Origin: GCA-003244245 sp050699815
GTDB lineage: Bacteria > Actinomycetota > Actinomycetes > Mycobacteriales > Pseudonocardiaceae
NCBI GenBank assembly: GCA_050699815.1
Contig: JBOHFT010000001.1
Location: 1 to 64,000 of the forward strand
DNA: 64,000 nucleotides
Reading direction: 5' to 3'
Shown one piece after another: positions 43,123 to 51,865 of the stretch. A model generated the notes under the pieces. That model searched no databases. It was not told the DNA's origin and saw only the letters and a list, made by a program, of their open reading frames with translations. The stretch's first letter is position 1. Every line of letters begins with the position of its first letter. A program made the position numbers and the translations under genes.

Positions 43123-43734
43123 TTAGAACTCCGGAGTGGCCGCCCTGTCCAGTTCGGTAATTACCCATTCTGCGACGCTGCAGTCCATCCGCTCGGCGGC
43201 ATGCTGCCAGCGGTCAAGACGTTCCACCGGAACTTCGATCTTCAGAATTGTGGTCTTCGTTGCGCTTTCTTGGAGTGGTTTCGGCCGATTGGCAGAACGG
43301 GTAGCGCGAATCCGTCGACGCAGCTCATTGCGCGACCAATTAAATCGCTCAGCTCGGGTCAACCACTCGTCCTGCTCTGCCTCGGTAAGTGCCGCAACCT
43401 CGGCGTGGTGCCCGAAGCTCAGGCTGTCCCGCCGGCGGGACAGCCTGAACTTTTTCGCGACCCATGCGTAGTTCCGCAGGGTTTGATAGTCCAGCGATGT
43501 GCCCGTGATAGCTTGCTCGTAACGATCTCCGAAATAGTTCTCACCGTACGATAGCCAGTCTCCCACCCACCACGCACATGAGTTTGCGACTGCAAATACT
43601 TGTGATCCGATCTGGCGCCACACTTCGAAGGACAGCTCGCTGGGCAGGACGAGCCCACTCCTCTGGGCGCGTACTCTCCAGTTAGCGCCGAGGTTCAGAA
43701 TTGAACTCCCCGGTTCCCATCCCGCGGTTCCCAT
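43123..43734 (-). CDS. LmbU-type cluster-situated transcriptional regulator
   Basis: 203 residues if started at the ATG at 43734; the frame stays open to 44037, so the start is uncertain. It carries the LmbU-family core: NLGANWRVRAQRSGLVLPSELSFEVWRQIG, YGENYFGDRYEQAITGTSLDYQTLRNYAWVAKKF and LSRRRDSLSFGHHAEVAALTEAEQDEWL. LmbU is the DNA-binding activator of lincomycin genes, and homologues sit in many actinomycete antibiotic clusters. Here it converges with the LAL gene, and both face the halogenase operon. The C-terminal 50 residues (KIEVPVERLDRWQHAAERMDCSVAEWVITEL) look like an added RHH-like segment. Confidence 0.82.
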   Translation of the reverse strand: MGTAGWEPGSSILNLGANWRVRAQRSGLVLPSELSFEVWRQIGSQVFAVANSCAWWVGDWLSYGENYFGDRYEQAITGTSLDYQTLRNYAWVAKKFRLSRRRDSLSFGHHAEVAALTEAEQDEWLTRAERFNWSRNELRRRIRATRSANRPKPLQESATKTTILKIEVPVERLDRWQHAAERMDCSVAEWVITELDRAATPEF

Positions 43735-44525
43735 CCCGCTTGCACCGCCCGTGATTTCGCGCCTCGCAGCAGATCGTACGTCCTCGCCGCGCTCTAACTT
43801 CTCCCAGTGCTCACCGACTCTGTCACGGCACACACCGCCAAGGCCGCAACAACCGTGTCCACCTACGAGGGCAGCAGGGCTCGATGGCGAGCAGAAGTGG
43901 CACAGCTGACTACCAGGCGGATCACCAAATCTGACAAATACTGAACTCGCGCGTTCAGGCGGATTGCCCAAAAATTGGACCCGTGTAAATGCATCACCAC
44001 CCCAGCCCTTCGCTGCGTCGTGTTCAACCACGTCCACTCAAACATCGTTAAACGACGTCTCGGGCTCCCGGGCGGGTCACACGGCAACATCGCAAAAATA
44101 CTGACCGGTTGGCCAGTACGGTACGACAAGGAAGCTAGCGCAAGACCGCAATCAACCCGTAATGTGCGCATGCTCTCACGTGGTGCCATGTCCCGGTGAC
44201 GTGACAGTCCAGGTCATCGACAGCGAATGCGGAGGAGACATGGCACAGCCGGTCGTTGGTGCCCGACAGGATCTGCACTCCCCGCCCCGCTCCGGCGGAC
44301 GGGCGCCGATGTCGGTGCGGGCGCTGATCGCCGATCGATCGCCGCGATCACCGTGTCGTGGTCGGCCGAGGCTGGCGGTGCGAGGCGTATCACTCACCAG
44401 ATCATCCCCAGTCCAAGGATCTGGGTGCCGCACCGTGCTGCGCGCACTTCGAGCTGGTCTGGACACCACTGGGGCGCGGTCGGTGGATCGCGCGGTGGCG
44501 CTAGACGCGGTCGCCGGCGGTGTCC
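43735..44525. other. Non-coding or degraded stretch inside the island
   Basis: About 790 bp without a gene I can support. Open frames on both strands are Ser/Arg/Pro-rich and do not resemble proteins. It includes a perfect 14-bp direct repeat (GGGATGGGAACC units) at the LmbU-type start and likely the promoter of that gene. Confidence 0.4.
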
Positions 44526-44935
44526 CTACTGGCGGCGCTGGAGGATGACCAGCGGGATTTGGCGGGTGATCTTGGCTTGAAGTCCGGCAAGGAAGGGATA
44601 GTTCTCCACGGCGTCCGCCCACAGCCGGTCGCGTTCCTGCCCCACCGCCACATGGGCGGTGGCCGCCCAAGACTCGGCACCGACCTCCACAGTGACCTTG
44701 GGGTGTGCCACCAGGTTGTGCTACCAGTCAGGGTGGGTGGGTGCGCCCTGATCGGAAGCGAACACGATCAAGCGGTCACCGTCGGTGTGGTATATTCAGG
44801 GGGTTGACGCGAGGTTTGCCGCTTTTGGCTCCGATGCTGGTCAGCAACAGCAGCGGACCGCCAAACTGGCCGTCGACCTGTCCCGCGTTGGCGCGAAACT
44901 CGGCGATGACCGTCGGATTGAGATGACCGGTGCCT
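44526..44935 (-). pseudogene. Deazaflavin-dependent oxidoreductase (DUF385/Ddn-like), decayed
   Basis: Minus-strand pieces match the nitroreductase/DUF385 family in order: NPTVIAEFRANAGQVDGQFGGPLLLLTSIGAKSGKPRVNPL, then after a frameshift TDGDRLIVFASDQGAPTHPDW, an in-frame TAG (44721-44723, where Tyr is expected), HNLVAHPKVTVEVGAESWAATAHVA, and a normal C-terminus ending ILQRRQ. One frameshift and one stop disable it. These F420-dependent proteins reduce small molecules; it may once have belonged to the cluster. Confidence 0.85.
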
Positions 44936-45029
44936 GCTCGACCAGGACGGGCTCGACGCCGCGGACGGGGAGGCCGGACGCGAGTGCGAGTCCGGCCAAG
45001 CCAGCCCCGATGATCAAAATACGGTTCAT
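44936..45029 (-). pseudogene. FAD-dependent monooxygenase N-terminal fragment
   Basis: The minus strand starts MNRILIIGAGLAGLALASGLPVRGVEPVLVEQAP, the dinucleotide-binding start (GxGxxG) of a PheA/TetX-type flavin monooxygenase. It stops after about 33 residues and runs directly into the DUF385 relic, so two deleted genes were joined here. Confidence 0.8.
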
Positions 45030-45131
45030 CGCCCATCACGTAGGAAAGTGAATACTGCGGTGGCCCGGCCGATGCCAGATCCATGAATTGATCGCGGCTT
45101 TGACGCCGCAGGTCGGGTGTTGCTGCAGATT

Positions 45132-46550
45132 TTACTTCGTACCGACGGCCATCGAGTCCGCACCCCCCAGGTGCTCGACGTAGCAGTCACGAAATCCGGC
45201 ATCGGACAACCAACCAACGCAGTCCGCTCCCGTGCAATTGGAGCCCCCTAAGGTTAACAGCAGCATATGCAGGCTCATGAGCAGGCCGAAAGCGTCATGC
45301 TTGCGGTCGTCGTCAATAAGGCATTCGTAGACAACGACGGTCCCGCCGTCAGGCAGCGATTCGTAGGCCTTTCCCAGCAGCATCCGCCTGGTCTCCAAGT
45401 CCCAGTCGTGCAGCACATTCCCGAACACGATAACGTCGGCACTGGGTAGCGGGTCGGTAAAGAAACTGCCGCTCACGAACTTCATCCGGTCAGTGAGTCC
45501 GAACTGCTCCACTGTTTCGGCGAAGATCGGGCCGACTGGCGGTAGATCGAAGCCAATCCCGCTGAGGTGGGGATGGCGGCGCAGCACTCGGGACAACAAC
45601 GATCCCTGTGCGCAGCCGACATCGGTGACGGTCGTGCGCTTCTCCCAGGGGAAACGCTCCGCAAGCGCGAGAACGGTGCCCAGAGTACCAGCGGCCATCG
45701 CCCGCAGGAACTTTCGCAGGTGTTCCGGCTGCGTGTACAGAACGTCGAATAACTCAGTTTTGCTGACCGCCGCATCGTGTTGCGGCAACCCGGTCCGCAA
45801 GGCAGATTCCAGATTTCCCCACAATAAGTAATACTGACTATTAACACGCTTGAGCAAATCGCCCAAGTATTGTTCAGGATCCGATTCGTTTAATACTGCA
45901 GCGCTTATCGGCGTGTTACGGTACAAGCCGTTCTCTCGATCGAGTAATTTTAACGCAACCAGTGCATCGAAGAAATCTCGTGCGCTGCGATCGTGTAGAC
46001 CAAGTTTTACCCGAAGGGTCTCCGCATCCAGTGGTTGCGCCGCCAGTTCGGTGAACACGCCGAGTTCCACCGCAACGAGGAGCGCCTTCGCATGCCAGAA
46101 GCCGTGCCCAAGCTGAAAAATATGCTCCTTCTGCGAGGGCATCCCTGCCTCGTTGGTTCCCAGCAGTGTTCGAATGCCAGCCGTGTCGTGGTAGTCTTCG
46201 AAATTGGTGGCTTTCCCATCGGCTAGTCGCCAGGAGTGGACAAACGGCACCGTGCAGGCTTGTCCACTGTGCGCGACCCGCATGTGGTGCGTTCCGGTCA
46301 CCATCACACGGTCACCTGATTCGACAAACTCTTGAGGTGCTGGCCGAAGTTCGCTGAAGATTCTGCGAGCTCGTGTCATAAAATCCCGAACCTGCTTGTG
46401 CCCTTTCTTGATTCCGCCGAGTCCATAGTCGTTCATCCCCTGGGGATGGGTCCACTCGATGGTGGGAGAGAACAGTTCCATTGCGGCGTCGATGTCGCCG
46501 CGGGCAAACGCGGCGTATGATTCGTGGATGATCTCAGTGTTAGTAGGCAC
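45132..46550 (-). CDS. NTF2/SnoaL-like domain fused to SAM-dependent O-methyltransferase
   Basis: 472 residues. Residues 1-130 are an NTF2/SnoaL-like barrel (HESYAAFARGDIDAAMELFSPTIEWTHPQG; FVESGDRVMVTGTHHMRVAHSG; FVHSWRLADGKATNFEDYHD). Residues 140-472 are a plant-type O-methyltransferase with an N-terminal winged-helix dimer domain (GVFTELAAQPLDAETLRVKLGL), SAM site TDVGCAQGS at 309-317 and catalytic His381 in NVLHDWD. No stop separates the parts, so this is a true fusion. It would methylate a hydroxyl of the product, and the NTF2 part could cyclise, dehydrate or isomerise an intermediate (inference). Last gene of the halogenase operon. A decayed copy lies at 53830-54444. Confidence 0.9.
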   Translation of the reverse strand: MPTNTEIIHESYAAFARGDIDAAMELFSPTIEWTHPQGMNDYGLGGIKKGHKQVRDFMTRARRIFSELRPAPQEFVESGDRVMVTGTHHMRVAHSGQACTVPFVHSWRLADGKATNFEDYHDTAGIRTLLGTNEAGMPSQKEHIFQLGHGFWHAKALLVAVELGVFTELAAQPLDAETLRVKLGLHDRSARDFFDALVALKLLDRENGLYRNTPISAAVLNESDPEQYLGDLLKRVNSQYYLLWGNLESALRTGLPQHDAAVSKTELFDVLYTQPEHLRKFLRAMAAGTLGTVLALAERFPWEKRTTVTDVGCAQGSLLSRVLRRHPHLSGIGFDLPPVGPIFAETVEQFGLTDRMKFVSGSFFTDPLPSADVIVFGNVLHDWDLETRRMLLGKAYESLPDGGTVVVYECLIDDDRKHDAFGLLMSLHMLLLTLGGSNCTGADCVGWLSDAGFRDCYVEHLGGADSMAVGTK

Positions 46551-46638
46551 GTTCTTCCTTTCCGTGGAAGGGCTGATCCGAAGGGAGCCAACGGTGACTG
46601 TTCAATGACGTTACCGCTGGACGTCCGCGTTTGGCCCG

Positions 46639-47571
46639 CTACGGACGGGTCGAGGCAGTGCTCACTAAGTCGGGTAGATGAACTTCTAGCGTCCTGCGAA
46701 GGCCGTCCCGCCAGCCCACCGTGCAGTTCCCTATAAGTGATTTTCGTAAGGTATTGTCAAACGCGTGTGTCTCTCGTGTCACGTCATTTTGCGCGTACGT
46801 GGCGACCGTGCCGCTGAGCTGTGCTAGGTAATTCATCGCATCCGTGATTCCAACGACATCGTCACCACCCCAATTCACGACACGTGCTGGCACCGTCGCC
46901 ACATTCCACAGAAGTGGGACCTGCCGGGCGATGTCGTCAGTATGGATCGGGTTGCACAAATTCTGTCCAACCCGGGGAACCTCAATCGGCTGGCCGGCGA
47001 GAATTCTCCGCAAGAACAGTATCGGCACGCCCCCGTGACCATATGGCCCGTATGCGATGTTGAGCCGGGCGATCGTCGTAGGCAAAGACAGTGCCGTGGC
47101 CAGGGCACGCACCGCTCCCTCACTTGCAATCTTGCCGATCGGATAGGTGGGAAACCACAACGCCTGCCCGCTAAGCGCGTCCGTTTCGGTATAGCGGTGA
47201 TCGAGGCCCTGATGTGCGTAGACCGCACCGGTCGAGACGAACAGGAACGCTTCAGCGCGCCGGCAGTGCATCATCAGCCTGCCGATCGCTCCACAATTGA
47301 TGTCGACGGTCTCATCGAAGTCACTACCGTTTCCCCTGTGGCACGCCGAGTGCATGATATGCGTGAAGTCGTCCGGCACACCGTCGAGGCCCTCGGTTCC
47401 CATGTCCCAGCGCCAGGTCCGTATCCCGTGCGAGAGCAGTCCCTGTCGTGCCTGGGCGTCGCCGAACCGGCCCAGACACCAGACCTCGTTGTCTTTCGCA
47501 AGAGCTTCGGCCACCGGACGGGCAACCTGACCGGTGGCGCCAGTGATGAGAATTTTTTTTCCGGTAAGCAC
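46639..47571 (-). CDS. NAD(P)-dependent epimerase/dehydratase family (extended SDR)
   Basis: 310 residues. Rossmann start ILITGATGQVARPVAEALA, then LFVSTGAVYAHQGL and the YPIGK (YxxxK) catalytic pair, ARLNIAYGPYGHGGVPILFLRRI and NPIHTDDIARQV. It probably reduces or dehydrates the synthetase product rather than a sugar nucleotide, given its place between the synthetase and methyltransferase genes. In actinomycete p-terphenyl pathways a reductase-dehydratase pair converts the quinone product of the synthetase; this gene plus the NTF2-like domain could fill those roles (inference). Confidence 0.88.
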   Translation of the reverse strand: MLTGKKILITGATGQVARPVAEALAKDNEVWCLGRFGDAQARQGLLSHGIRTWRWDMGTEGLDGVPDDFTHIMHSACHRGNGSDFDETVDINCGAIGRLMMHCRRAEAFLFVSTGAVYAHQGLDHRYTETDALSGQALWFPTYPIGKIASEGAVRALATALSLPTTIARLNIAYGPYGHGGVPILFLRRILAGQPIEVPRVGQNLCNPIHTDDIARQVPLLWNVATVPARVVNWGGDDVVGITDAMNYLAQLSGTVATYAQNDVTRETHAFDNTLRKSLIGNCTVGWRDGLRRTLEVHLPDLVSTASTRP

Positions 47572-47640
47572 GGTTTCCTCTCCATTGCTAGTCGTCGGCG
47601 GTGGCCCGCCACTAGCCGGTCCGGTTGTCTGCGTCTGTGA

Positions 47641-50466
47641 TCAGTCGCATCCCAACGCCCGGTCTAGTTCTTTCCGAAGGGTAGCTTGAAAACTTGCCAC
47701 GTGTTGCGGGCCCATCAGCGTGTAGTGCTCTCCTGCGACGTCGATATAACGGTTCGGACCGCGGGTGAAGTTGTCCCACTCCCTGAGCTGGTCCTTCAGC
47801 CAGGATTCTTTCGTACCATGGAGTGGAATGGCGTAGAATACACTGACCGATTTCACGGTGCCCGAGGGTTCATAAGTGCGGCCGAGCTCCACCATCGACT
47901 GCGCGAGGTCCACCCATGCGGCGAATTTGGCAACATTGAGATCCAGCTCGGCAAGGCGTGCTTGTGAAGCCATACTGACGAGGTGCTCACACGTTTCATC
48001 CTTGGACAGGTTCTCGTTTCGCAGCAGTTTCGGCAGTTTCACCATCTGGTCTTTGGTGACCAGTGACAAGAAGAACGCCAGGTTCACCGCGCCCTCGACG
48101 AAGTCAAGTTCATGCATGCGGCTCTGTATATGCGGCGGAAGATTGAAGATTCCCACGAACTCGACGCGCTCGCCGGCCGCCTCGAGAGCCTTGGCGATCT
48201 CAAACGCGACGACACCGCCGTAGGAATAACCTGCGACCGCGTACGGCCCATTTGGCTGCTTGCTGCGAATGGCCTGCACATAGCACTGTACCATCTCGTC
48301 GAAGGTGCGGAAGTAATCTTCGTTGGCGCCAAAACCACGGGCCCGCAATGCATAGAAAGGCCGTTCGTTGAGGAAGTATTTGGCAAGGTTAACAAAGACC
48401 AGGACTTCACCGACACCGGGATGGACGCAAAACAGTGGTGTCTTGGTGCCGGTCTGTTGAAGTGGTACAAGAGGGTCGTAGCAGGGGGATTCTTGACCGA
48501 GCGCGGCGAGCACGCCAGCCAGCTGTCGTACGGTGGGTGCCCGCAGTAGCGCGACGACGGGCAGGTCAACGATACTGAAACGGGATTCGACCTCCTTCTT
48601 CAGTCGCAGTATTTCCAGAGATGTCCCCCCGAGGTCGAAGAAGCTGGCAGTGGCGCTCACCGCCGCCGGCTCCAGGTCAAACATCCCGGCGTAAATCTCG
48701 GCCAGCGACACCTCGGCGGAGCCATTGGGCGCACTGTACCCGCCGATCTGACGCAGCGTCAGATCGGCCACTGATTGAACACAATCAGCGAAATCGCCTG
48801 CCTCGAGTCTTCTGCGCAGCACGGATCTCTGGATCTTCCCGAGGCTGGTCTTAGGTATTTCGGACTTGGGCAGCGGCAAGATGAGGGCTGGCCGGAATCC
48901 CCAATGCATCACCACGGTACTACGGATCGCAACAAGTAATCGATGCAAGTCGGCTTCACCTTCGAAACTGGGGCTGGGAACGACAGTGATGACCAGCTCC
49001 TCGGTGTCGCTGCCGACGGGTCGGGTGGGAAAGGCCGCGACATAGGACTTCTCCACGCCGTCAAGCTGCTCAAGGGCGGTCTCGATGTCGTGGCTGAAGT
49101 AGTTGACTCCATTGACGATGATACTGTCCTTGCTTCGCCCCGTGAGGGTGAGCCGCCCATTGTCAAGGAAACCTCGATCACCGGTACGGAACCAACCGTC
49201 AGCCGTGAACGCGTCCGCGGTTGCCCGGTAGTTGTTGAAGTAACCGCTCGTGACCATAGGTCCACGCAGCTGGACCTCACCAGTCCGATGGTCCGTCAGT
49301 GGCACGCCGTTGCCACCGACGATGCGGATCTCCAAGCCGTCTACCGGCAGCCCTACCGAGGCGAATTCTCCTTCTGATTCGGTGTCAGGAAACTCCCGCG
49401 AAAAGATGCTTCCAGCGCAAGTCTCAGTCATTCCGAACGCCGGAACAATCACGTTTTGGCGCAGCCCGAAATCCTTGAGAAGTTCAAGGTAGCGCCGTGC
49501 TGTTGCGCACACAACGGCTTCGCCGCCTGAGATGATGTACCGGACTGACCCGAGGTCCACCGAGAAACCATCCGGCTGTTCATCGAGCGCCGCGTTGATC
49601 TGACCGAGCAGGAAGTTCGGCGTGAATGTGAGACCGACCTGGTAAGCCTCGATCAGCCGAAGAAAACGGAGGGGCTCGGTGAGGATGACCTCAGGTTTGA
49701 TCTGGACCTGCGTTGCTCCGATCGCCAGCGGCAACAGATGTCCCTCGATTGCGGCGATGTGGTCGAAAGATATCCAGTTCATCGTTTTCTCGCCGAAAGC
49801 AAGTTCTAGCCGATCGGTCTTGCCGGCCAAGGCGGAGAGGAGGTTGCCGTGGCTAAGCATCACAGCCTTGGAGTTTCCGGTAGAGCCAGACGTGAGCATG
49901 AGTAGGGCCAGATCGCTCAGGTAGGCATCGTGAATGCGTGACTCAGGTTCGCTGTCCGATAGCTCGTCAAAAATCGTTACCTTCGCATGCTCGAAGGTAG
50001 GCATCTCGGCATTGATGTCGGTCGTGGTCAGCCACAGGGGGCTGTCCAGTACGTCGTTGACGTGTCTGAGTTGGGCGGCCCAGCGAGTTGTGTCGACCCT
50101 TATGGGTAACAGCGGGCAGGGTACGTAGCCGCCGAGCACGCAAGCCCAAAAAGCAGGTATGAACTCGGTGGATCGTTCCAGCAGGAGCACGATATTCGTC
50201 CCGGTCGGCAGCTTTCGTGCGCGCAGTCCGCCCAACACTCGGCGGGCCAAGTCCAAGACCGACCCGTAGTCCTGGAAAACGGAATCGCCGATCACGTCGC
50301 CGTCCAGGTAGTGAACACCGGCGTTCGGCGCAATGTCGGCGGCATGGAAGAGTAGATCGGCTATGCTCTTAAACTCGCCTATCCGTTTCGACCAGGTGAT
50401 GTCCGTGTCAGCGGCGAGTTCGCCGAATTTCTGCACGTGACTCTGCTGCGCCGTAGAAGTATCCAT
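47641..50466 (-). CDS. Adenylation-carrier-thioesterase synthetase (A-T-TE, NRPS-like)
   Basis: 941 residues from the ATG at 50466 (TAGGAGAATCA upstream). Adenylation domain 30-560: A3 LTSGSTGNSK 191-200, NWISFDHIAAIEGH 230-243, A5 FGMTETC 344-350, A8 GWFRTGD 424-430 and A10 SLGKIQR with Lys544. Carrier domain with phosphopantetheine Ser616 (FFDLGGTSLE). Thioesterase with Ser748 (GYSYGG) and His914 (GEHYTL). No condensation domain. The A-T-TE layout and the SFDHIA-type A4 region match enzymes that activate and dimerise aryl-pyruvates to quinones or furanones (atromentin, polyporic acid, ralfuranone type). A fatty-acid-type acyl substrate is the main alternative. Confidence 0.92.
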   Translation of the reverse strand: MDTSTAQQSHVQKFGELAADTDITWSKRIGEFKSIADLLFHAADIAPNAGVHYLDGDVIGDSVFQDYGSVLDLARRVLGGLRARKLPTGTNIVLLLERSTEFIPAFWACVLGGYVPCPLLPIRVDTTRWAAQLRHVNDVLDSPLWLTTTDINAEMPTFEHAKVTIFDELSDSEPESRIHDAYLSDLALLMLTSGSTGNSKAVMLSHGNLLSALAGKTDRLELAFGEKTMNWISFDHIAAIEGHLLPLAIGATQVQIKPEVILTEPLRFLRLIEAYQVGLTFTPNFLLGQINAALDEQPDGFSVDLGSVRYIISGGEAVVCATARRYLELLKDFGLRQNVIVPAFGMTETCAGSIFSREFPDTESEGEFASVGLPVDGLEIRIVGGNGVPLTDHRTGEVQLRGPMVTSGYFNNYRATADAFTADGWFRTGDRGFLDNGRLTLTGRSKDSIIVNGVNYFSHDIETALEQLDGVEKSYVAAFPTRPVGSDTEELVITVVPSPSFEGEADLHRLLVAIRSTVVMHWGFRPALILPLPKSEIPKTSLGKIQRSVLRRRLEAGDFADCVQSVADLTLRQIGGYSAPNGSAEVSLAEIYAGMFDLEPAAVSATASFFDLGGTSLEILRLKKEVESRFSIVDLPVVALLRAPTVRQLAGVLAALGQESPCYDPLVPLQQTGTKTPLFCVHPGVGEVLVFVNLAKYFLNERPFYALRARGFGANEDYFRTFDEMVQCYVQAIRSKQPNGPYAVAGYSYGGVVAFEIAKALEAAGERVEFVGIFNLPPHIQSRMHELDFVEGAVNLAFFLSLVTKDQMVKLPKLLRNENLSKDETCEHLVSMASQARLAELDLNVAKFAAWVDLAQSMVELGRTYEPSGTVKSVSVFYAIPLHGTKESWLKDQLREWDNFTRGPNRYIDVAGEHYTLMGPQHVASFQATLRKELDRALGCD

Positions 50467-50608
50467 TGATTCTCCTAGAGGAGTTTGTGAACTGCCGGCC
50501 GGGACGTGTCCATTCATTGGTCTGGCTGAGCTGGGGTGTTTATGACCCGTCCATCGCGGACACGATCCTCTGCCCGCGCCACGGCCCATGTGCTGGGGCG
50601 TGATTCGG

Positions 50609-51865
50609 CTAAACGGCAGGAGATAAGTTAACAAAAGCGTCGGGGACGGAATCCATGACCGGGCACCTGATCTGGACGCCGGAGATGAGGATAATGAAGT
50701 CATCACGAGCCTTGAAGTGCTCATTCGGGTCGACCAGTTTGCGAGCCTTTTCGAAGTACTCCACAACTTTCCTGCTCGGGTCGTAGAAGAAACGCACAAA
50801 CGAGACCACGTTGTTGAGGAAAGCGCGGTATCCGTCCTCGTACGATTGACGAATCGAGGCATCCAGGTCCGGCTTGTCGAGAATTTGGTTGATAGCGCTC
50901 GCTGCTGACGAGGCACTTGCCATGGCAAGCACGACGCCAGTGGAGAACAACGGGTCGATGAACGCCGCCGCGTCGCCGACCTGTACGAAGCCGGGACCGC
51001 TCATCCGTTCGCAGGTATAGGACCAGTCCTTGGCCGTGCGAACCTGGGACACCTCAACGGCACCGGTCAACAGGCGCTTGATCTCCTGTGACTCGTCGAT
51101 GCGCTGGTAGAGCATTGCTGCGGGCTTCACGCCGGATGCGGCGTACTCCTTGATTGGCGCGACGTACCCGACGCTGCATGTATTGTCGCTGAATGGGATC
51201 AGCCAGAACCAGCCTGGTGGCCTGTTTTCGATCACAACGTTGCCGGCCTTCTGCCCGGGATAGCGGATACCGCCTTGGAAGTATGTCCAGGCGGCCAGAT
51301 TCTTCAGGTCTGAGTGCCAGCTGACTGTGTCGAAGCGCCGACCCATGAGCTTGGCTTGACCGGAGGCATCAACGATGAACGGAGCGTGAACGTCGATCAC
51401 GTCATCGGAGTGAACCGGGCTGTAGCGTACACCTGTGCAGCGGTCGCCCTCGAACAGGGCCTCGCGGACGTTCGCTTCCTCGATCACAGTTGTGCCCAGC
51501 CGTCGCGTATGAGTCAGCAGCAAGTTGTCGAACTCGGCCCGCTTGACCTCATAGGCGTAGTGGTACGGAGCCCCATCAACCTCATCGAAACGAACGTCCC
51601 ACGGTTCTGGGTTTGCCCCCCAGAGCAGCGATACTCCATACTTCCTGATCGCACCAAGTTCCTCCAAGACCTGAGTGGCGCCGAGTTGCTCGATGACCGG
51701 CATGATGCCCGGAAGGAGGGATTCGCCAATGTGGTATCGGGGAAATTTCTCCTTCTCTAGCAAGAGTACGCGTCGTCCCCATTTGGACAAGAGCCCCGAC
51801 ACTGTGCTGCCGGCGGGGCCTCCGCCAACGACGATGACATCATATTGATCACGTTGATCATGCAC
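50609..51865 (-). CDS. Flavin-dependent halogenase
   Basis: 418 residues from the GTG at 51865 with AGGAGG 7 nt upstream. FAD motif VIVVGGGPAGSTVSGLL (10-25), halogenase signature WFWLIP at 219-224 (WxWxIP), Lys75 in RKYGVSLLWG at the place of the catalytic lysine, EPWDVRFDE, and GDAAAFIDPLFSTG near 298-310. It belongs to the CmlS/CndH-like group that acts on free or carrier-bound acyl/aryl substrates, with a separate flavin reductase, none of which is in the window. First gene of the leftward operon. A fragmentary second copy is at 54800-55161. Confidence 0.9.
   Translation of the reverse strand: MHDQRDQYDVIVVGGGPAGSTVSGLLSKWGRRVLLLEKEKFPRYHIGESLLPGIMPVIEQLGATQVLEELGAIRKYGVSLLWGANPEPWDVRFDEVDGAPYHYAYEVKRAEFDNLLLTHTRRLGTTVIEEANVREALFEGDRCTGVRYSPVHSDDVIDVHAPFIVDASGQAKLMGRRFDTVSWHSDLKNLAAWTYFQGGIRYPGQKAGNVVIENRPPGWFWLIPFSDNTCSVGYVAPIKEYAASGVKPAAMLYQRIDESQEIKRLLTGAVEVSQVRTAKDWSYTCERMSGPGFVQVGDAAAFIDPLFSTGVVLAMASASSAASAINQILDKPDLDASIRQSYEDGYRAFLNNVVSFVRFFYDPSRKVVEYFEKARKLVDPNEHFKARDDFIILISGVQIRCPVMDSVPDAFVNLSPAV

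Noticed and set aside
44512..44519. CGCCGGCG, recalled as the LmbU palindrome
   Set aside because: An 8-bp GC palindrome is expected by chance in DNA this rich in GC; its position does not match a cluster promoter.
44162..44548. 128-codon open frame in the island gap
   Set aside because: Low-complexity Arg/Ser/Pro translation with no similarity to any family I recognise.
47641..50466. Synthetase read as a fatty-acyl-AMP ligase loading module for an NRPS line
   Set aside because: The protein ends in its own thioesterase and no condensation or ketosynthase gene is nearby; kept only as an alternative substrate idea.
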